Made by a program: the position numbers and the translations under genes. From Vanrija pseudolonga (lineage: Eukaryota; Basidiomycota; Tremellomycetes; Trichosporonales; Trichosporonaceae): a DNA stretch of 64,000 bases. The number at the start of each line of letters is the position of its first letter. Within the stretch, counting starts at the first letter, position 1. The stretch is taken from positions 248,001 through 312,000 of the forward strand of contig NC_085855.1 of NCBI RefSeq assembly GCF_020906515.1. Reading direction: 5' to 3'. Shown piece after piece: positions 32,221 through 42,815 of this stretch. Under the pieces are notes generated by a model. That model saw only the letters and a program-made list of their open reading frames with translations, was not told where the DNA came from and did no database searches.

Positions 32221-33285
32221 ATGGCCCTCGACGCCGCGGCGTACCCGCACATCCTGGACGCCGTCCTCGCGCACGCGCAATGGGACGCCCTCCTCTCGCT
32301 GCGCGGCGTTTCCAAAGCCCTCCTGGCCCGCGACAGTGTCATAACCTACGCGCACGTCGCCATCAGGGTTGACCACGCCGCCGACGGCGCTGCTGTTCAG
32401 ATCCTCGATCCGTACACCTTCCGCCGGATCCCCGGTTTGCGGTTCGACGCGTCGCGCGACCTTGAGCACCGGCTCACGCTGGCCCGGTTGGCACAGTACG
32501 TTGTCACCCTCGACGTGCTCGACGACAATCACCAGTGCCCACTCCTGCCGCGGTGGATCTACCGCCGGCTGCGGGCGTGCTTCGCCAATATCAAGACGCT
32601 GCGGTGCACTTCTGTTGCTGGACTATTATTCGCGCGATCGGCAAGTACCGTCGTCTTCTTCCACCGGCTCACAGTAACCCCGCCTTTGAAGAGGCCGTAC
32701 TGGCCTGATATCATCGAGTGGCCTCTGGAGAGGCTAGTTGTTCGCCTCGAGATACCGCAGGACCTCCTCCCTGACCCGGAGCGGGGGTTCGACGCCAACG
32801 GTCAACCGCGAGCAACGCCGCTGTTCGACGCGCTGTACGCCCTACGCATGGGCATGATGCCGACCTATGCTGCCGAGTGCATCGTCCTTGCCTCCCAGGG
32901 CAGCGATGCTCCGCCGCGGTACTCTGTCCCGGAGGCGAGCACAAACCGGTTCCGGCTGCTCATTTTCACCATCTTCGTGTTCATGAACCCGAAGAAGAGG
33001 ATGCGCGTAGCCGGCCTGGAGACGATTGATCCAGGGCTGATGGGGCTGGAGGTTGCCGCGCAATCCGACGCGAGCGACCGCATTGCTGCTATCTGCGCTG
33101 TCGTGCGAGAGATGCTCGCCGACCCCTCCTGCCCGGTAGACTACCTCGAGACGGTCGAGTGCACCACGGCCGTCACGCTCGGAGACTATCGTGACGCGGT
33201 TGTCGCCGACGAATGGGTGCTGTCGAATACTTGGCCTGGGGGAGGGTTGCCAATGCCGTCGTCGTGGGCGAGAGGTTCGGCGTAG
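32221..33285 (+). CDS. FL1: F-box-like tandem family member (354 aa)
   Basis: ATG 32221 starts MALDAAAYPHILDAVLAHAQW; upstream codons remain open but lack family similarity. The first 45 residues look like an F-box (L..VL.....W..LL.LRGVSKALL), followed by YAHVAI. Next are ILDPYTFRRIPGLRFD and LARLAQYVVTLDVLD, which align with the DPY..RP..LD and KHTRIID blocks of other members. Late motifs are ECIVLASQGSDAPP, VAGLETIDPGLMGLEV and the end WPGGGLPMPSSW. These place it with FL13-FL17 (the IPGLRF/GLE.(I/V)DPG subgroup), although it lies at the opposite end of the array. F-box proteins recruit targets to SCF ubiquitin ligases via Skp1 (family knowledge); a Skp1 link here is inference. Single exon. 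Confidence 0.75.
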   Translation: MALDAAAYPHILDAVLAHAQWDALLSLRGVSKALLARDSVITYAHVAIRVDHAADGAAVQILDPYTFRRIPGLRFDASRDLEHRLTLARLAQYVVTLDVLDDNHQCPLLPRWIYRRLRACFANIKTLRCTSVAGLLFARSASTVVFFHRLTVTPPLKRPYWPDIIEWPLERLVVRLEIPQDLLPDPERGFDANGQPRATPLFDALYALRMGMMPTYAAECIVLASQGSDAPPRYSVPEASTNRFRLLIFTIFVFMNPKKRMRVAGLETIDPGLMGLEVAAQSDASDRIAAICAVVREMLADPSCPVDYLETVECTTAVTLGDYRDAVVADEWVLSNTWPGGGLPMPSSWARGSA

Positions 33286-33881
33286 AGGCTGGAGCCAGGG
33301 CTCGAGCGGGACAATGCCCAACGAGTAGTAGTTGTTCTACCTCGGATTCGATACGGCGCGGGTGTTTGACGCGCCGTCGGAGAGGCCTGAGGCCCAATCG
33401 TTGGTCGGCGAGGTCGGAGCGTTGAGCGGGTCGACGCCGCCGCCGGCGATGGTGGCGAGTGACGCCATTGATCGACATTCGCTCAAGTCCGAAATCCGCT
33501 GCGCCATCGCTCCCACCACAGACACCTCTTCCATCACATCCCCTTGCCGATGCCCGCACTGCACATGCATTATGCATTGTCCATCAGCAAATCGGGCTGT
33601 CTGTCGAGCGGTGAAGAGGCCGCCGGATACGGGCCGATAGGCGGAGCCCCACCTCGGTGTGGCAACCGAGCCACCCACTGCCCGTCGCGTTAGTCGCGTT
33701 GGGCCGACGACGAGAGCGCGTCGTCACATTGACGTGATGGGTTCACATTCTGGTGCCATCGGCATGCCACTATCACTCTGCAACCTGCTGAGTGAGCACG
33801 TCGGCCTACTACGTTGATGGGGTTGGTATAAAGCCAGCACCACCATGACGCCAAGTGCATACGACAACAACACCCGGCACA
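33286..33881 (+). promoter_or_regulatory. Intergenic region with TATA box for the dioxygenase gene
   Basis: About 600 bp. TATAAA at 33827-33832 lies 50 bp before ATG 33882. A short upstream ATG frame begins at 33845 and overlaps the dioxygenase start in another frame; it could dampen translation if it lies within the transcript. Confidence 0.5.
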
Positions 33882-35262
33882 ATGGCCGCCGCAGCTGTCC
33901 TCCCGCCTGTCGACCTGCTCGACCTCAACCGCCTGACCCTCGGAGGCAGGGTCGAGAAGGCGGACTACACCGCCGAGGAGAAGAAGGTGAGCAGGTGTAT
34001 GTGTGTGGACGCGCTGACCCCTTCAGAAGAAGATCTTTGAGACGTCGTACGAGCCCTCCGAGTCGTGGTGGTCGGCCAACCAGCTCGAGTACACCCGCCC
34101 TGCAGACGACCCGCTGCCGGCCGGCTTCCCTGCGCACGTCAACCCCCAGACGCTCTGGGACGGCAAGGAGCTCATCAACCAGCGTGCGTTGGCCTTTGCT
34201 CCCCTGGCATCGCTGACACCTCGCAGCCGAGAAGTGGCTCTACACCTTCACCCCCGAGGATGTCAGCCTCCTCGACGCCGCGTACGACCACTTTGTCGGC
34301 CTCAAGCTCCACAACAACAAGATCGGCCGCGCCACCTTCCCCATCCCAGCCGAGTCGCGGCTGTACGCCGAGCTCCAGAACGTGACCCACCAGATCAACC
34401 ATGGCGTCGGGCTGCGCGTCCTCCGCGGCCTGCCCGTCGACGAGTGGACACGCGAGAAGCAGATTGTCGTGTTTGCCGGCGTTGCGTCGTACCTCGGCGA
34501 CGAGACGCGCCAGCGCCAGGGCGACAGGAACATTACGCACCTGCGCGACATCACCCACCTGACGGCCGATGACCGCCCCGCAATTGGTGAGTCGAGCAGC
34601 ATGACCTTATGCCGTGCACATTTCTGACCCCACCAGTGGTCAAGGGCCAGACGAGCGGCAACCAGGTGTTCCACAACGACGGCGCGGCGGGCATTGTCGG
34701 CCTCATCACCCTCGGCGTCGCCGAGACTGGCGGCCTGAGCCAGCTCTCGTCCGTCGCGGCGACGTACAACGACCTGGCGAACTCGCGCCGCGACATCCTG
34801 CGCGTGCTCGCGACGCCCGACTGGGTGTCGCAGTACGGCGTGCATGCGAACAACCACGGCTCTAAGGCGCTCGTGTACCCCATTAACGAGGGCAAGGACA
34901 TCTTCTTCGCGTACTCCCGGCGCCCGTTCTTCGGGTTCTACGAGGCCAAGGCTGGCGTCGACCCGTTGCCGGAGGACAAGCACCTCGCGCTCGACGCGGT
35001 GCACTTCACTGCCGAGAAGTACTCGCTCGACATTGCGCTCCAGAAGGGCGACCTCGAGTTCTTCAACAACCACACCGTGTTCCACGCGCGCAATGCGTCC
35101 ACTGACTCCGAGGAGAACGCGCGCCACCTCATCCGCATCTACATCGAGAACAGCGCGCAGGAGATCCCAGAGCAGCTCAAGGAGCAGTTTGCCTTTGTTA
35201 ACGACCGTACCGGGCCAGAGCCGGACAAGTGGCCCCTCGAGGCTTGGGACAAGGACAGCTAG
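33882..35262 (+). CDS. TauD/TfdA-family Fe(II)/2-oxoglutarate dioxygenase
   Basis: ATG 33882 (MAAAAVLPPVDLLDL), exons separated by three short introns (near 33987-34027, 34181-34226, 34586-34636), stop TAG 35260-35262, about 420 aa. The metal site is visible: NQVFHNDGAAG gives the HxD pair and FNNHTVFHAR the distal His; RHLIRIYIEN supplies the Arg that binds 2-oxoglutarate. HQINHGVGLRVLRGLPV is the usual N-terminal core. Fungal members hydroxylate taurine, sulfonates or other small acids; the substrate is not readable. It is the only metabolic enzyme inside the FL array zone and, unlike the FL genes, is intron-containing. Confidence 0.88.
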
Positions 35263-35728
35263 TGGTTGTTGTGGCAACGTTGTACATTGTCTATGCACGC
35301 ACCGATCATGAAGGGTTTGCGTGCCTGACTTGGCGACGTGTACCACGAGGGATGCCCGCAGCAGTTAAGCAGTTGCATGTTTGCGCTTTCGTTCGAGGGG
35401 TAACATCATTGGCGCGCAACGCAGCCTAGGAGCTCCACATCCAATCGTGGTACACCCGAGGCTTCGTGGCAGCCAGCTGGTTTGGACAAGCCCCGAGCCA
35501 GCTGCCCTCCAGCCGCGACGACAATGATGGTGCCACATTGTGACACACTCGTCAACACCTAAGTTAACACGCGTGGCATTGTGGCACGCGCTGTTGTGTA
35601 CCCACCCCAACCCACCCCAGCGCTGCGCTCATCCCTCACACTCCTCAGCCAGTCTCAACATGCCTACAGTACATATACCACAGAAACTCGCCATGTTGCT
35701 TTCGCTCCTCACACCACAACTGCCCAAC

Positions 35729-36755
35729 ATGTCCGCAGTCCTCGACCCCAGCGGCTTTCCGCACATCCTCGACAATATCCTCGGCCATCTGCCCTGGAGC
35801 GCACTCCCGCCTCTCCGCGCCGTGTCCAAGGCCATGGACACGCGTATCAAGGCAGTCATGTACCGCCACGTAGTGCTACACTTCCAGTGGGCCCCGGAAA
35901 CGGACCAAACCGACATCCCGGTGCTCCACATCGTCGACCCCTACTACTTCCGCCCCCTCCCAGGCCTCAACTGTGATTTTGACGGCTGGTCTGTCCACAT
36001 GGAGACCGTGGCCCAACTCGCCGAAACACATTCATCATCGACATCATTGGGGACAAGTTTAAGAACGACGACCACGTCGTTAGTGCTCTGCGCTTTTCCA
36101 TCCCCGACTCGACCATCGTGCGCGTTTACCTCAACCAGACGGCTGGACTCGCCCCTCTACGCTTACGCTGGTTCTTCCCTAACCCCTTCCCCACTGGTGT
36201 CGCCATCTACCCCACTCCCCTAGCTCCCCAAATCCCCAGGAGCCGTGTCTTCCCTTCCCGGTTCGGCCTCGCCGCGGTCCAGATTCACGGCGTTCCCAGC
36301 GACCCGAATGCGCTCGTTATCCTTGTCCGCAAGCCCGAGGACCTGACAGACACATCTGTCTCCCCTCTTGATCGGAACCGCAATCAGCAGGACTTGAACG
36401 TTTTCATGCAGGTATTCGAAGGCCGGAGCTACACCTGGTGGACACACGTGAAGATCCTCGTTGTCGACGAGAGCGACCGTACGCTCGCTCGAGGTCCCCT
36501 CCTCGGCAGCCTCAGGAAGTACTTCAGGGGTGACACCCCATCGAGATTGCTTTCCTCAGCGACTACTGTCAAGCCAACTCTGTGACTGCCGACCAGGTCT
36601 TCGCCTTGACCATTAGGCCCGGTACGCCGCTCCCCGCTCCTCGCTCCTGGACCGATCTGCCTCGTCGCCCGTTGACTGCGTCGCTTGCGCCTATCGACGA
36701 GGCGGAGGAAGAGGACGACAAGGAGGACAAGGAGTATAAGGAGGACGAGAAGTAG
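35729..36755 (+). pseudogene. FL2: F-box-like family member, frameshifted
   Basis: ATG 35729 (MSAVLDPSGFPHILDNILG); an earlier in-frame ATG is at 35660. Intact opening: LPWSALPPLRAVSKAMDTRIKAVMYRHVVL and HIVDPYYFRPLPGL. Near 36027 the family reading switches frame at the expected LA.HT.IID block (continuing as NTFIIDIIGDK), and near 36535 it switches again before the C-terminal module (VTADQVFALTIRPGTPLPAPRSW). The frame then ends in an acidic K/E/D tail at TAG 36753-36755. Neither switch has an intron signature, so this is a decayed gene or carries assembly errors in two places. It combines the IPGL-like motif with an otherwise distant sequence. Confidence 0.7.
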
Positions 36756-37018
36756 ACTTTCTGTACGCGTTATGTAATCCGTTTTGAAGCATGACTGTCG
36801 CGCTTTATTGGCCCTTCAAGTTGCGGCTCAAAGTGCAAAGTCAGTCGCGTCAAGTTCGGACCCTGGTGTGCCACTTTTGTCGCACCCCCGGCCCAGCGTC
36901 TCGCCCCTTTGTCCATCCCACTCGCTCACTTTGATCTTTGCCACCCACACAACTCATCTTTGTCTCTTCTTCTTTTCCCTCACTCACACCACCGCATACC
37001 CATACCCACAACACGACG

Positions 37019-37933
37019 ATGTCCAGCCTCCTCGACTACCCCCACATCCTTGACCGCATCGTGCACCACTTCTCCTGGTCCGACCTCGACGCGCTCTACA
37101 TCGTCTCCAAAGCTGTGCACGATAAGATCAGCTCGATCAAGCTCCGTCAAGTCGTCTTCTACATCGACTCGGAGGAGAGCACCACCATCCACATCCGCGA
37201 CCCGTACAAGCATGGTCTGCTGCTCGTCCTCGACCGCACCGATATGGTCCAGTTCACGACGCGCTTCCCTAAGCTCAAGAAGCACACCAAGGTGCTCGAC
37301 CTGGCGGGCGATCTGTTCCTCCTCGGGCCTTGGACCGACCTCCTCGGCGAGTTTCTCGCCAAGGTGCCCGCCCTCCGCGCGCTCGAGGGCTCGGTGGGCC
37401 TGCTGAGCCCGCTTGTGCGTGACCGGCCGGAGGCAAAGATGTGGACCCAGCGCGCTGGCGGTCCGCAGATGGCCGTCGTGATCCGTGTCCCTGAAGGACA
37501 CAAGTTCGGCGACCGCAACTTCGACGTCGAGAAGGGCTTCGTCTACTACGGAATCGGTCTCAAGCCGCACGAGCTTCTAGTTATGATCAGCCAGTATGGC
37601 GGCGACCAGGAGCACGGTACCCCGGTGGGCAACATATACTCGGCCATGAGCACGGGAGGAGGCCGCTACACCGACGTCGTTTTCATCGGCGTCGACGACC
37701 TCTACCCTCCTCCCCAGGCTTCTGACCTCGACCGCTTCGCCCGCAACTTTGGCAACGCGATGAACGACCCCGACCTCTGGAAGCTTTACCGCTTCCCCGA
37801 GCAGCCAAACATCAGCATCAAGTACCTTTCGGTGCGCGAGTACCGCTCCCAGTGCGGGCTCACCAACGAGCAGTGGGATCTGCTCATGTTTGCTCCGGGC
37901 AAGGGGTTCCCGCTCCCGCAGGAGTGGTCCTAG
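37019..37933 (+). CDS. FL3: F-box-like family member (304 aa)
   Basis: Intact single exon starting MSSLLDYPHILDRIVHHFSW. F-box-like block then LRQVVFYID, IRDPYKHGLLLVLDR and KKHTKVLDLAGD. The usual variable middle is present, with HELLVMISQYGG in place of the DEFVVVVTQ strand and VVFIGVDDLYPPP for the TFVKV strand. The C-terminal module is YLSVREYRSQCGLTNEQWDLLMFAPGKGFPLPQEW. Its 5' leader (36900-37018) is C/T-rich. It sits alone between broken FL2 and the first secreted gene. Confidence 0.75.
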   Translation: MSSLLDYPHILDRIVHHFSWSDLDALYIVSKAVHDKISSIKLRQVVFYIDSEESTTIHIRDPYKHGLLLVLDRTDMVQFTTRFPKLKKHTKVLDLAGDLFLLGPWTDLLGEFLAKVPALRALEGSVGLLSPLVRDRPEAKMWTQRAGGPQMAVVIRVPEGHKFGDRNFDVEKGFVYYGIGLKPHELLVMISQYGGDQEHGTPVGNIYSAMSTGGGRYTDVVFIGVDDLYPPPQASDLDRFARNFGNAMNDPDLWKLYRFPEQPNISIKYLSVREYRSQCGLTNEQWDLLMFAPGKGFPLPQEWS

Positions 37934-38397
37934 GGTGGGTTGTGTGAGCGCGCGGGGATAACGGTTCTAACCGCCCAGCCTCGATTGTACCACCCCTCAA
38001 GGCTTGAAGAATGAATGTGCATGTTGACGTACTACAATGCACAACAATGTGCTCTCCGGATGCCCTCCACGCCTCCGCTCACTACGGGCACATGGACGAG
38101 ACTGACTCATTTGCACCCGCCCCCAGTCTATGATCCTATCAAAAATCGGACGCGGTCGAACGGCAGGGTAGTCGAAGTGACACACCGTGTTAACCATGAC
38201 CTCCACGTTTGCACTGACGACCACTCCATTGCATTGATACTCGAGCACACTGCTGGGGTCACCCAATTCCCCCCGGCTGCACCACTCGGCCAACACTGTT
38301 TGCATGAAGAAGCTGGCGCTGGAAAGACTAACGGACTGAAATCTGAAGCGGACGCATAAGTATGAGGTGGGCTGAAGGGCCTCCACGGCGGGTAGCC
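37934..38397 (+). other. Intergenic region between FL3 and the first secreted-protein gene
   Basis: 464 bp that are 3' to both genes. No coding frame or repeat supported. Confidence 0.4.
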
Positions 38398-38942
38398 CTA
38401 ACCAGCCAGACCGGTCGGGAGGGTGGCCCACGTACGCGGGAGGATGACGGTGGACGACATTGGCATATTGCACGAGCCGTACTGGACAGACTCGGCGCCG
38501 ACACTCACGCCGAGGGGGAAGCACGCGCCGATCTGGTTCGGGGCTGGCGGGTCAGCAACGCCGTGTGTCCCGCCAAGCCACTCACCCGAGCTGCCACTCG
38601 GGCACCCCGAGATGTCGAACACGGTCTGCCCGTTAACGTCGAGCGTCTGGGTCCAAGTGCCCATGTTGACGACGATGAAGGAGCCGGCGTAGATCCCGCC
38701 GCCGTCGCCGGAGTACACGAACGGGCTGGACATGTACCCGGCGAAATCGGCTGCAGCGTCAGCGGAAGGGAGGTAGAGCGACACCTACCGACGTAGTTCT
38801 GGCACGAGGAGTCCGAGTAGTAGTTGATCTGGAAATACGTGTCGTCGCGCGGCTTGACAGCCGGCTTGGGCTGCGGGACGAGGAAGCGCGCGGTGGTGGT
38901 CGAGGCGAGGAGGGCGAGGGCGGTGAGAATGGCGGGGAGCAT
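38398..38942 (-). CDS. SSP1: small secreted protein of a three-member family
   Basis: ATG 38942, stop TAG 38398-38400, introns near 38800 and 38588 remove about 40 nt each. Signal peptide MLPAILTALALLASTTTARF, a spacer with KPRDD, then YFQINYYSDSSCQNYV, ADFAGYM, GGIYAGSFIVVNMGTWTQTLDVNGQTVFDISGC and ACFPLGV..GAESVQYGSC. The last 20 residues (STVILPRTWATLPTGLAG end) differ from SSP2/SSP3, which end in a CELFCAECFAPA motif. Mature size is about 120 aa with four Cys. I know no matching family; a beta-rich extracellular or cell-wall protein is a guess. Paralogues at 40195 and 41807. Confidence 0.75.
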
Positions 38943-40194
38943 TGTGTGAGCTGTTGGTCGAGTTGTAAAGTGTGCAAGGGCTTTGGAGGTGGAGTGGCGA
39001 TAGCTGCTGGCGAGCAAGACTGCTTGCATCGGGATCTTAAGTATGACAAGGCCTCATGTTTGACCGAATATTGTTACGCTGGGGCGAAATCCGTTGGCCG
39101 ACAACGCACCGCTCCCACCCCGCCATTGCTGATCAGTGCTGTGAACACGCCCATTCGACCTGCTCAGCTGATCATGGGGCCATGTCTAACGCTGTACAGC
39201 TGTGCGGGGCAGGGCGAGGGCCACCACGGGGAATGACGTCGCTTCCTCATTTCCGGCGGTGCTGATCGCCTTGCGGCAGTGGTCGGCCACAGGTTGACCG
39301 ACATTTTTGGTGCAGTGCCGTGTCGGGCACTCCAGGTACACGTGAAGGCCGTACGACTGAGCTGCTCCTCGGACGGTGGGCAATGGAATCGGGCGGAGGC
39401 GTGGAACACCCACGCAACTGACATGACGATAGAGCCCTCCACTGTGGTCACCTCATCTTGTTCGACCCCCGGGCATGTCTAGCCGCCAGCATTGTGTAGG
39501 TGAGATATCGGGCGGTGCATAGAGTAGGTAGGTATGTACGACGGCAGGGGCTACATACTTGTAGTAGCGGCGACGGCGCGGCATCGCCGGTGGCGCGAGC
39601 TCGCTGGCTAGGGTGTCGAGCCTTCTTCAACAAGCATGACGGGGGGCCACTACACTGGTATACTACAGTGCAGTTGGAACATAACCTTGGTTCTGCGCCG
39701 TTGAGACAAGAGGCAACATGGATTATTGCAAGGGTGTTCGATTGCGAGTAGAGCCAGTACAAACCACTCTTTTGTTTGCTGCATGCGACAGTGCGCCAGC
39801 ACCTGTGATGGAAAACGATAACAATGAGACGCGTCAAGCCATTGCAGCCTTCGCGGCCTTGACAAAATCGCTGCACCACCTCCGTCACAATCAGAGAGAT
39901 ACAAGAGCGATGAACAGAGTCATGACTCCTGCCCAGCATCAACATCATCGCCCTCTCTCTCATCGACATTGACCCGAACCCCACCCACACGCCATGGGCA
40001 ACCACCTCTCCGCGTTCTGCCGGCCGAGTCACAGGTCAATGCCGTCAGGCTCGCTACTGAACTGCACAAAGTGGACAGAGTTTGGCCAGCACTGGTTCAT
40101 AAACGTACTTCTGGCTCTGAAAGACAAGTTGGAACCAACGGACGAACTACAGAGTCATTGAAGGAGGAGAATGGAAGTGAACCACCCCGCGCGC
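38943..40194. other. Intergenic region between SSP1 and SSP2
   Basis: 1.25 kb upstream of SSP1 and downstream of SSP2. Apart from the SSP1 core element at 39036 I see nothing conserved; the open frames here are overlapping shadows. Confidence 0.4.
39036..39044 (-). promoter_or_regulatory. ATACTTAAG core element of SSP1
   Basis: Read on the minus strand, ATACTTAAG lies 94 bp upstream of the SSP1 ATG. The identical 9-mer occurs 92 bp before SSP2. It may act as a TATA-like element. Confidence 0.5.
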
Positions 40195-40734
40195 CTAAGC
40201 CGGGGCGAAGCACTCGGCACAGAAGAGCTCGCAGGCGCCAAAGTAGATGCTCTCCTTGCCGACGTTCATGCCGAGGGGGAAGCAAGTCTGGATCTGGTTG
40301 GCCTGAGCTGGAGGGTGTCAGCCACACTTCCCATTGTCAGAGGGAATCGACTGACGCGGGTGGTCGCTCGGGCAGAGCGAAATGTCAAAGACGGTCTGGC
40401 CGTTCACGTCGAGCGTCTGAGCCCAGGTGCCGACGTTGACGACGATGAAGCTTCCAGCGTAGGTGCCGCCGAAGTCGCCGTCGTAGTTGTGCGGGCCCTG
40501 GAGGTAGCCGTCGAAGTCGCCTAACGCACCATCAGCTTCGTCACCGGTCACTAGGGGGAGGGAAGAGGAGAGCCACGCACCAATGTAGTTCTGGCACGAG
40601 CCATCCGAGTAGTAGTTGACATGGAAGTAGTCGTCCTCGCGCGCAACGACGGCGGGCTCGGTGCCAGGCACGACGAGGGGGGAGGCGGTCGCGGTCGCGA
40701 GGAGGGCGAGGGTAGCGGTCAGGGCGGCGAGCAT
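40195..40734 (-). CDS. SSP2: small secreted protein, paralogue of SSP1/SSP3
   Basis: ATG 40734 gives MLAALTATLALLATATASPL, a clear signal peptide; stop TAG 40195-40197. Intron 1 (donor GTGCGT, ends GTTAG) joins NYI to GDFDGYLQGPHNYDG; intron 2 joins SDHP to QANQIQTCFPLGMNVG. The core GGTYAGSFIVVNVGTWAQTL and DVNGQTVFDIS is nearly identical to SSP3, and the C-terminus is ESIYFGACELFCAECFAPA, giving six Cys in the mature chain. VVAREDD before the core resembles a Kex2-like processing spot (inference). Divergent from SSP3, consistent with an inverted duplication. Confidence 0.8.
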
Positions 40735-41806
40735 TGTGGTGTTGTTTGGGTGTTGAGTTGAGTTGCGAGGTGAAGTGTGAGGAGAGGTTGTCGTTATTGA
40801 TGGGGAGCATAGACCCAGGACCAGGCTTAAGTATCGTTTGACGACTGCCACCTCTTCACCAAATCAGCCTGCCACCTGGGGACACTGCTCGGCCAGATGC
40901 AGTTGGCCGCCGGCCACGAGATCCACACCCACCTGAACGTCAGTGGCTCAGCGCCTCAGAACCGGGGGATCCATGGGAGGCGGTGTGCAATCCGGCGCGG
41001 CGATGCGAAGCGCTGCGCTCCGCCGAAAGGCAAACCCCCGCTAATCAGTCAGCTGTGTACCTTTCCAGCAGCATGCTCAACGCATGCTGCGCAGGCTTCT
41101 CGGCACCGCAAGCACCGATTTATGCGTCTCCGAGATATCGGGTCTGTGCTGCGGATGAAGAGGGCACGACGCGTGACAGTTAGGCGCCCTGTTTGATGCT
41201 ACACATCGCCGCCTCGTCTCGTCTATTCCGGGTTCCTGGATGAAACTGTGCCCCGCCTGGGGCTGGGGCTGGACCATGGCGATGAGTGATTCGTGTTCGC
41301 CCCGTTGCGGTGGAAGAAGCTGTGGTCTCGACACGATTCGCGGCCCAGCTTGGATGCACAGCACGCACTCGCCAGATCTGGACTCAGCACCGACACTGGG
41401 GCGTCAGTGCGCCTCGCCCCGGCCGCGCCTCGTCGTGCCCAAAGATGCTTCTGTGGCTGTCGGTGGGCGTCACAAGGTATGCCAGACATGCTTCTGTGCC
41501 ACAGGCGAATCAGTCAGCGTTTCGGGACGCGCGGTGGCTTCTTCCATCCAGCAGTCGCGGCAGCGCCCCGAAGCGCGGCGGGGCGAGAGCGGAGCGCTGA
41601 CACACCGCCGACGCTTGCTCTGGAATAGCATGCAGCTGTGTTGGGCGAGCTTGGCGTCGTGGTGGTATCTGTGGCGGTGGACTGGCAGATGGTATATAGT
41701 CTGGCCTGGGTGCTCGTCGACTCTACATCCCAACAACTCCCAACTCTCACTCTCACCACTCAACAACACTCTACCAACCAACCCAACCACCTCAACCAAC
41801 AACAAC
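40735..41806. promoter_or_regulatory. Divergent promoter of SSP2 and SSP3
   Basis: 1.07 kb. For SSP2 the ATACTTAAG element is at 40826-40834 (minus). For SSP3 TATATAG is at 41693-41699, about 110 bp before its ATG. Open frames near 41240-41640 on both strands overlap and show no family motif. Confidence 0.5.
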
Positions 41807-42364
41807 ATGTTCCCCGCCCTCTTCACCACCCTCGCCCTCGTCGCCTCGGCCGCCGCCGCGCCCCTCGTCGACCCCGCCCAGCCCGGCGTCGTCGCTCGCG
41901 AGGACGACTACTTCCAGGTCAACTACTACTCTGACGGCTCGTGCCAGAACTACATTGGTGAGTCGCGCCTCGTTGGGGTGTGCATGTAGCTCACACCCCC
42001 AGGCGACTTTGCCGGCCAGCTCACCGGCCCCCACAACTACGACGGCAACTTTGGCGGCACCTTCGCCGGCTCGTTCATCGTCGTCAACGTCGGCAAGTGG
42101 GCGCAGACGCTCGACATCAACGGCCAGACGGTGTTCGACATCTCGTCGTGCCCCAGCGACCACCCGCGTGAGTGTGACACGGGCCCCCGCATGAGTTGAA
42201 ACTGACAGCCGCCCCAGCCCAGGCCAACCAGGTCTCGACCTGCTTCCCCCTCAACATGAAGTGGGTGACCCACTTGACATGACTAACGCCCCAGCGTCGG
42301 CTCGGAGAGCATCTACTTCGGTATTTGCGAGCTCTTCTGCGCCGAGTGCTTCGCCCCCGCGTAA
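41807..42364 (+). CDS. SSP3: small secreted protein, paralogue of SSP1/SSP2
   Basis: ATG 41807, signal peptide MFPALFTTLALVASAAAAPL, stop TAA 42362-42364. Three short introns: after NYI (GTGAGTCGCG), after DHP (GTGAGTGTGA), and one near 42259-42293 before VGSESIYFG. Core YFQVNYYSDGSCQNYI, GDFAGQLTGPHNYDGNF, GTFAGSFIVVNVGKWAQTLD and NGQTVFDISSC. It ends in ESIYFGICELFCAECFAPA like SSP2. Six Cys in the mature protein of about 120 aa. The extra intron relative to SSP1/SSP2 suggests intron gain or loss after duplication. Family and function unknown. Confidence 0.8.
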
Positions 42365-42815
42365 GCGCGTCGCTGGGCTTGGTCCGCCTGCAGGTGCAGA
42401 GCGGTACTACCCCTACGTGACGAGGACAATGTAGCTCCGTAGTCTCAGTCTCCGTATTCAAAGAGCCAGAAAGTGTATGAAAGAAGTGCTGGCCAATGTG
42501 TGCCTTCGGCGTGGTGGTGGGGTGTCACTCCCTTCGGAACATCTAACCTGCACAAGCTGTGATGGGACAAGAGGAGCTTATAGAGCATCGCAGTATTATG
42601 TAACCCTCTGACGTATCTACGCATGCCGCGTTACCGCCGCTGCCTTGGTTTCAGCCGGCGCGGAGGTGCCACAAACTCTCGCCGCCACCTACACCACCAC
42701 CTCCACCCAGCACACGGGCCGTTATTCCAGTGCCATGACCTCGCTGCCGGGCTTCTTTTCTTGTTTCCATCATCTCCTCTCCTCTTACACCACTCCCAAC
42801 CATCACTTGTCCATC

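Noticed and set aside
36020-36060. An intron to explain the first FL2 frame change
   Set aside because: No donor or branch motif; family residues continue on both sides with a one-base shift.
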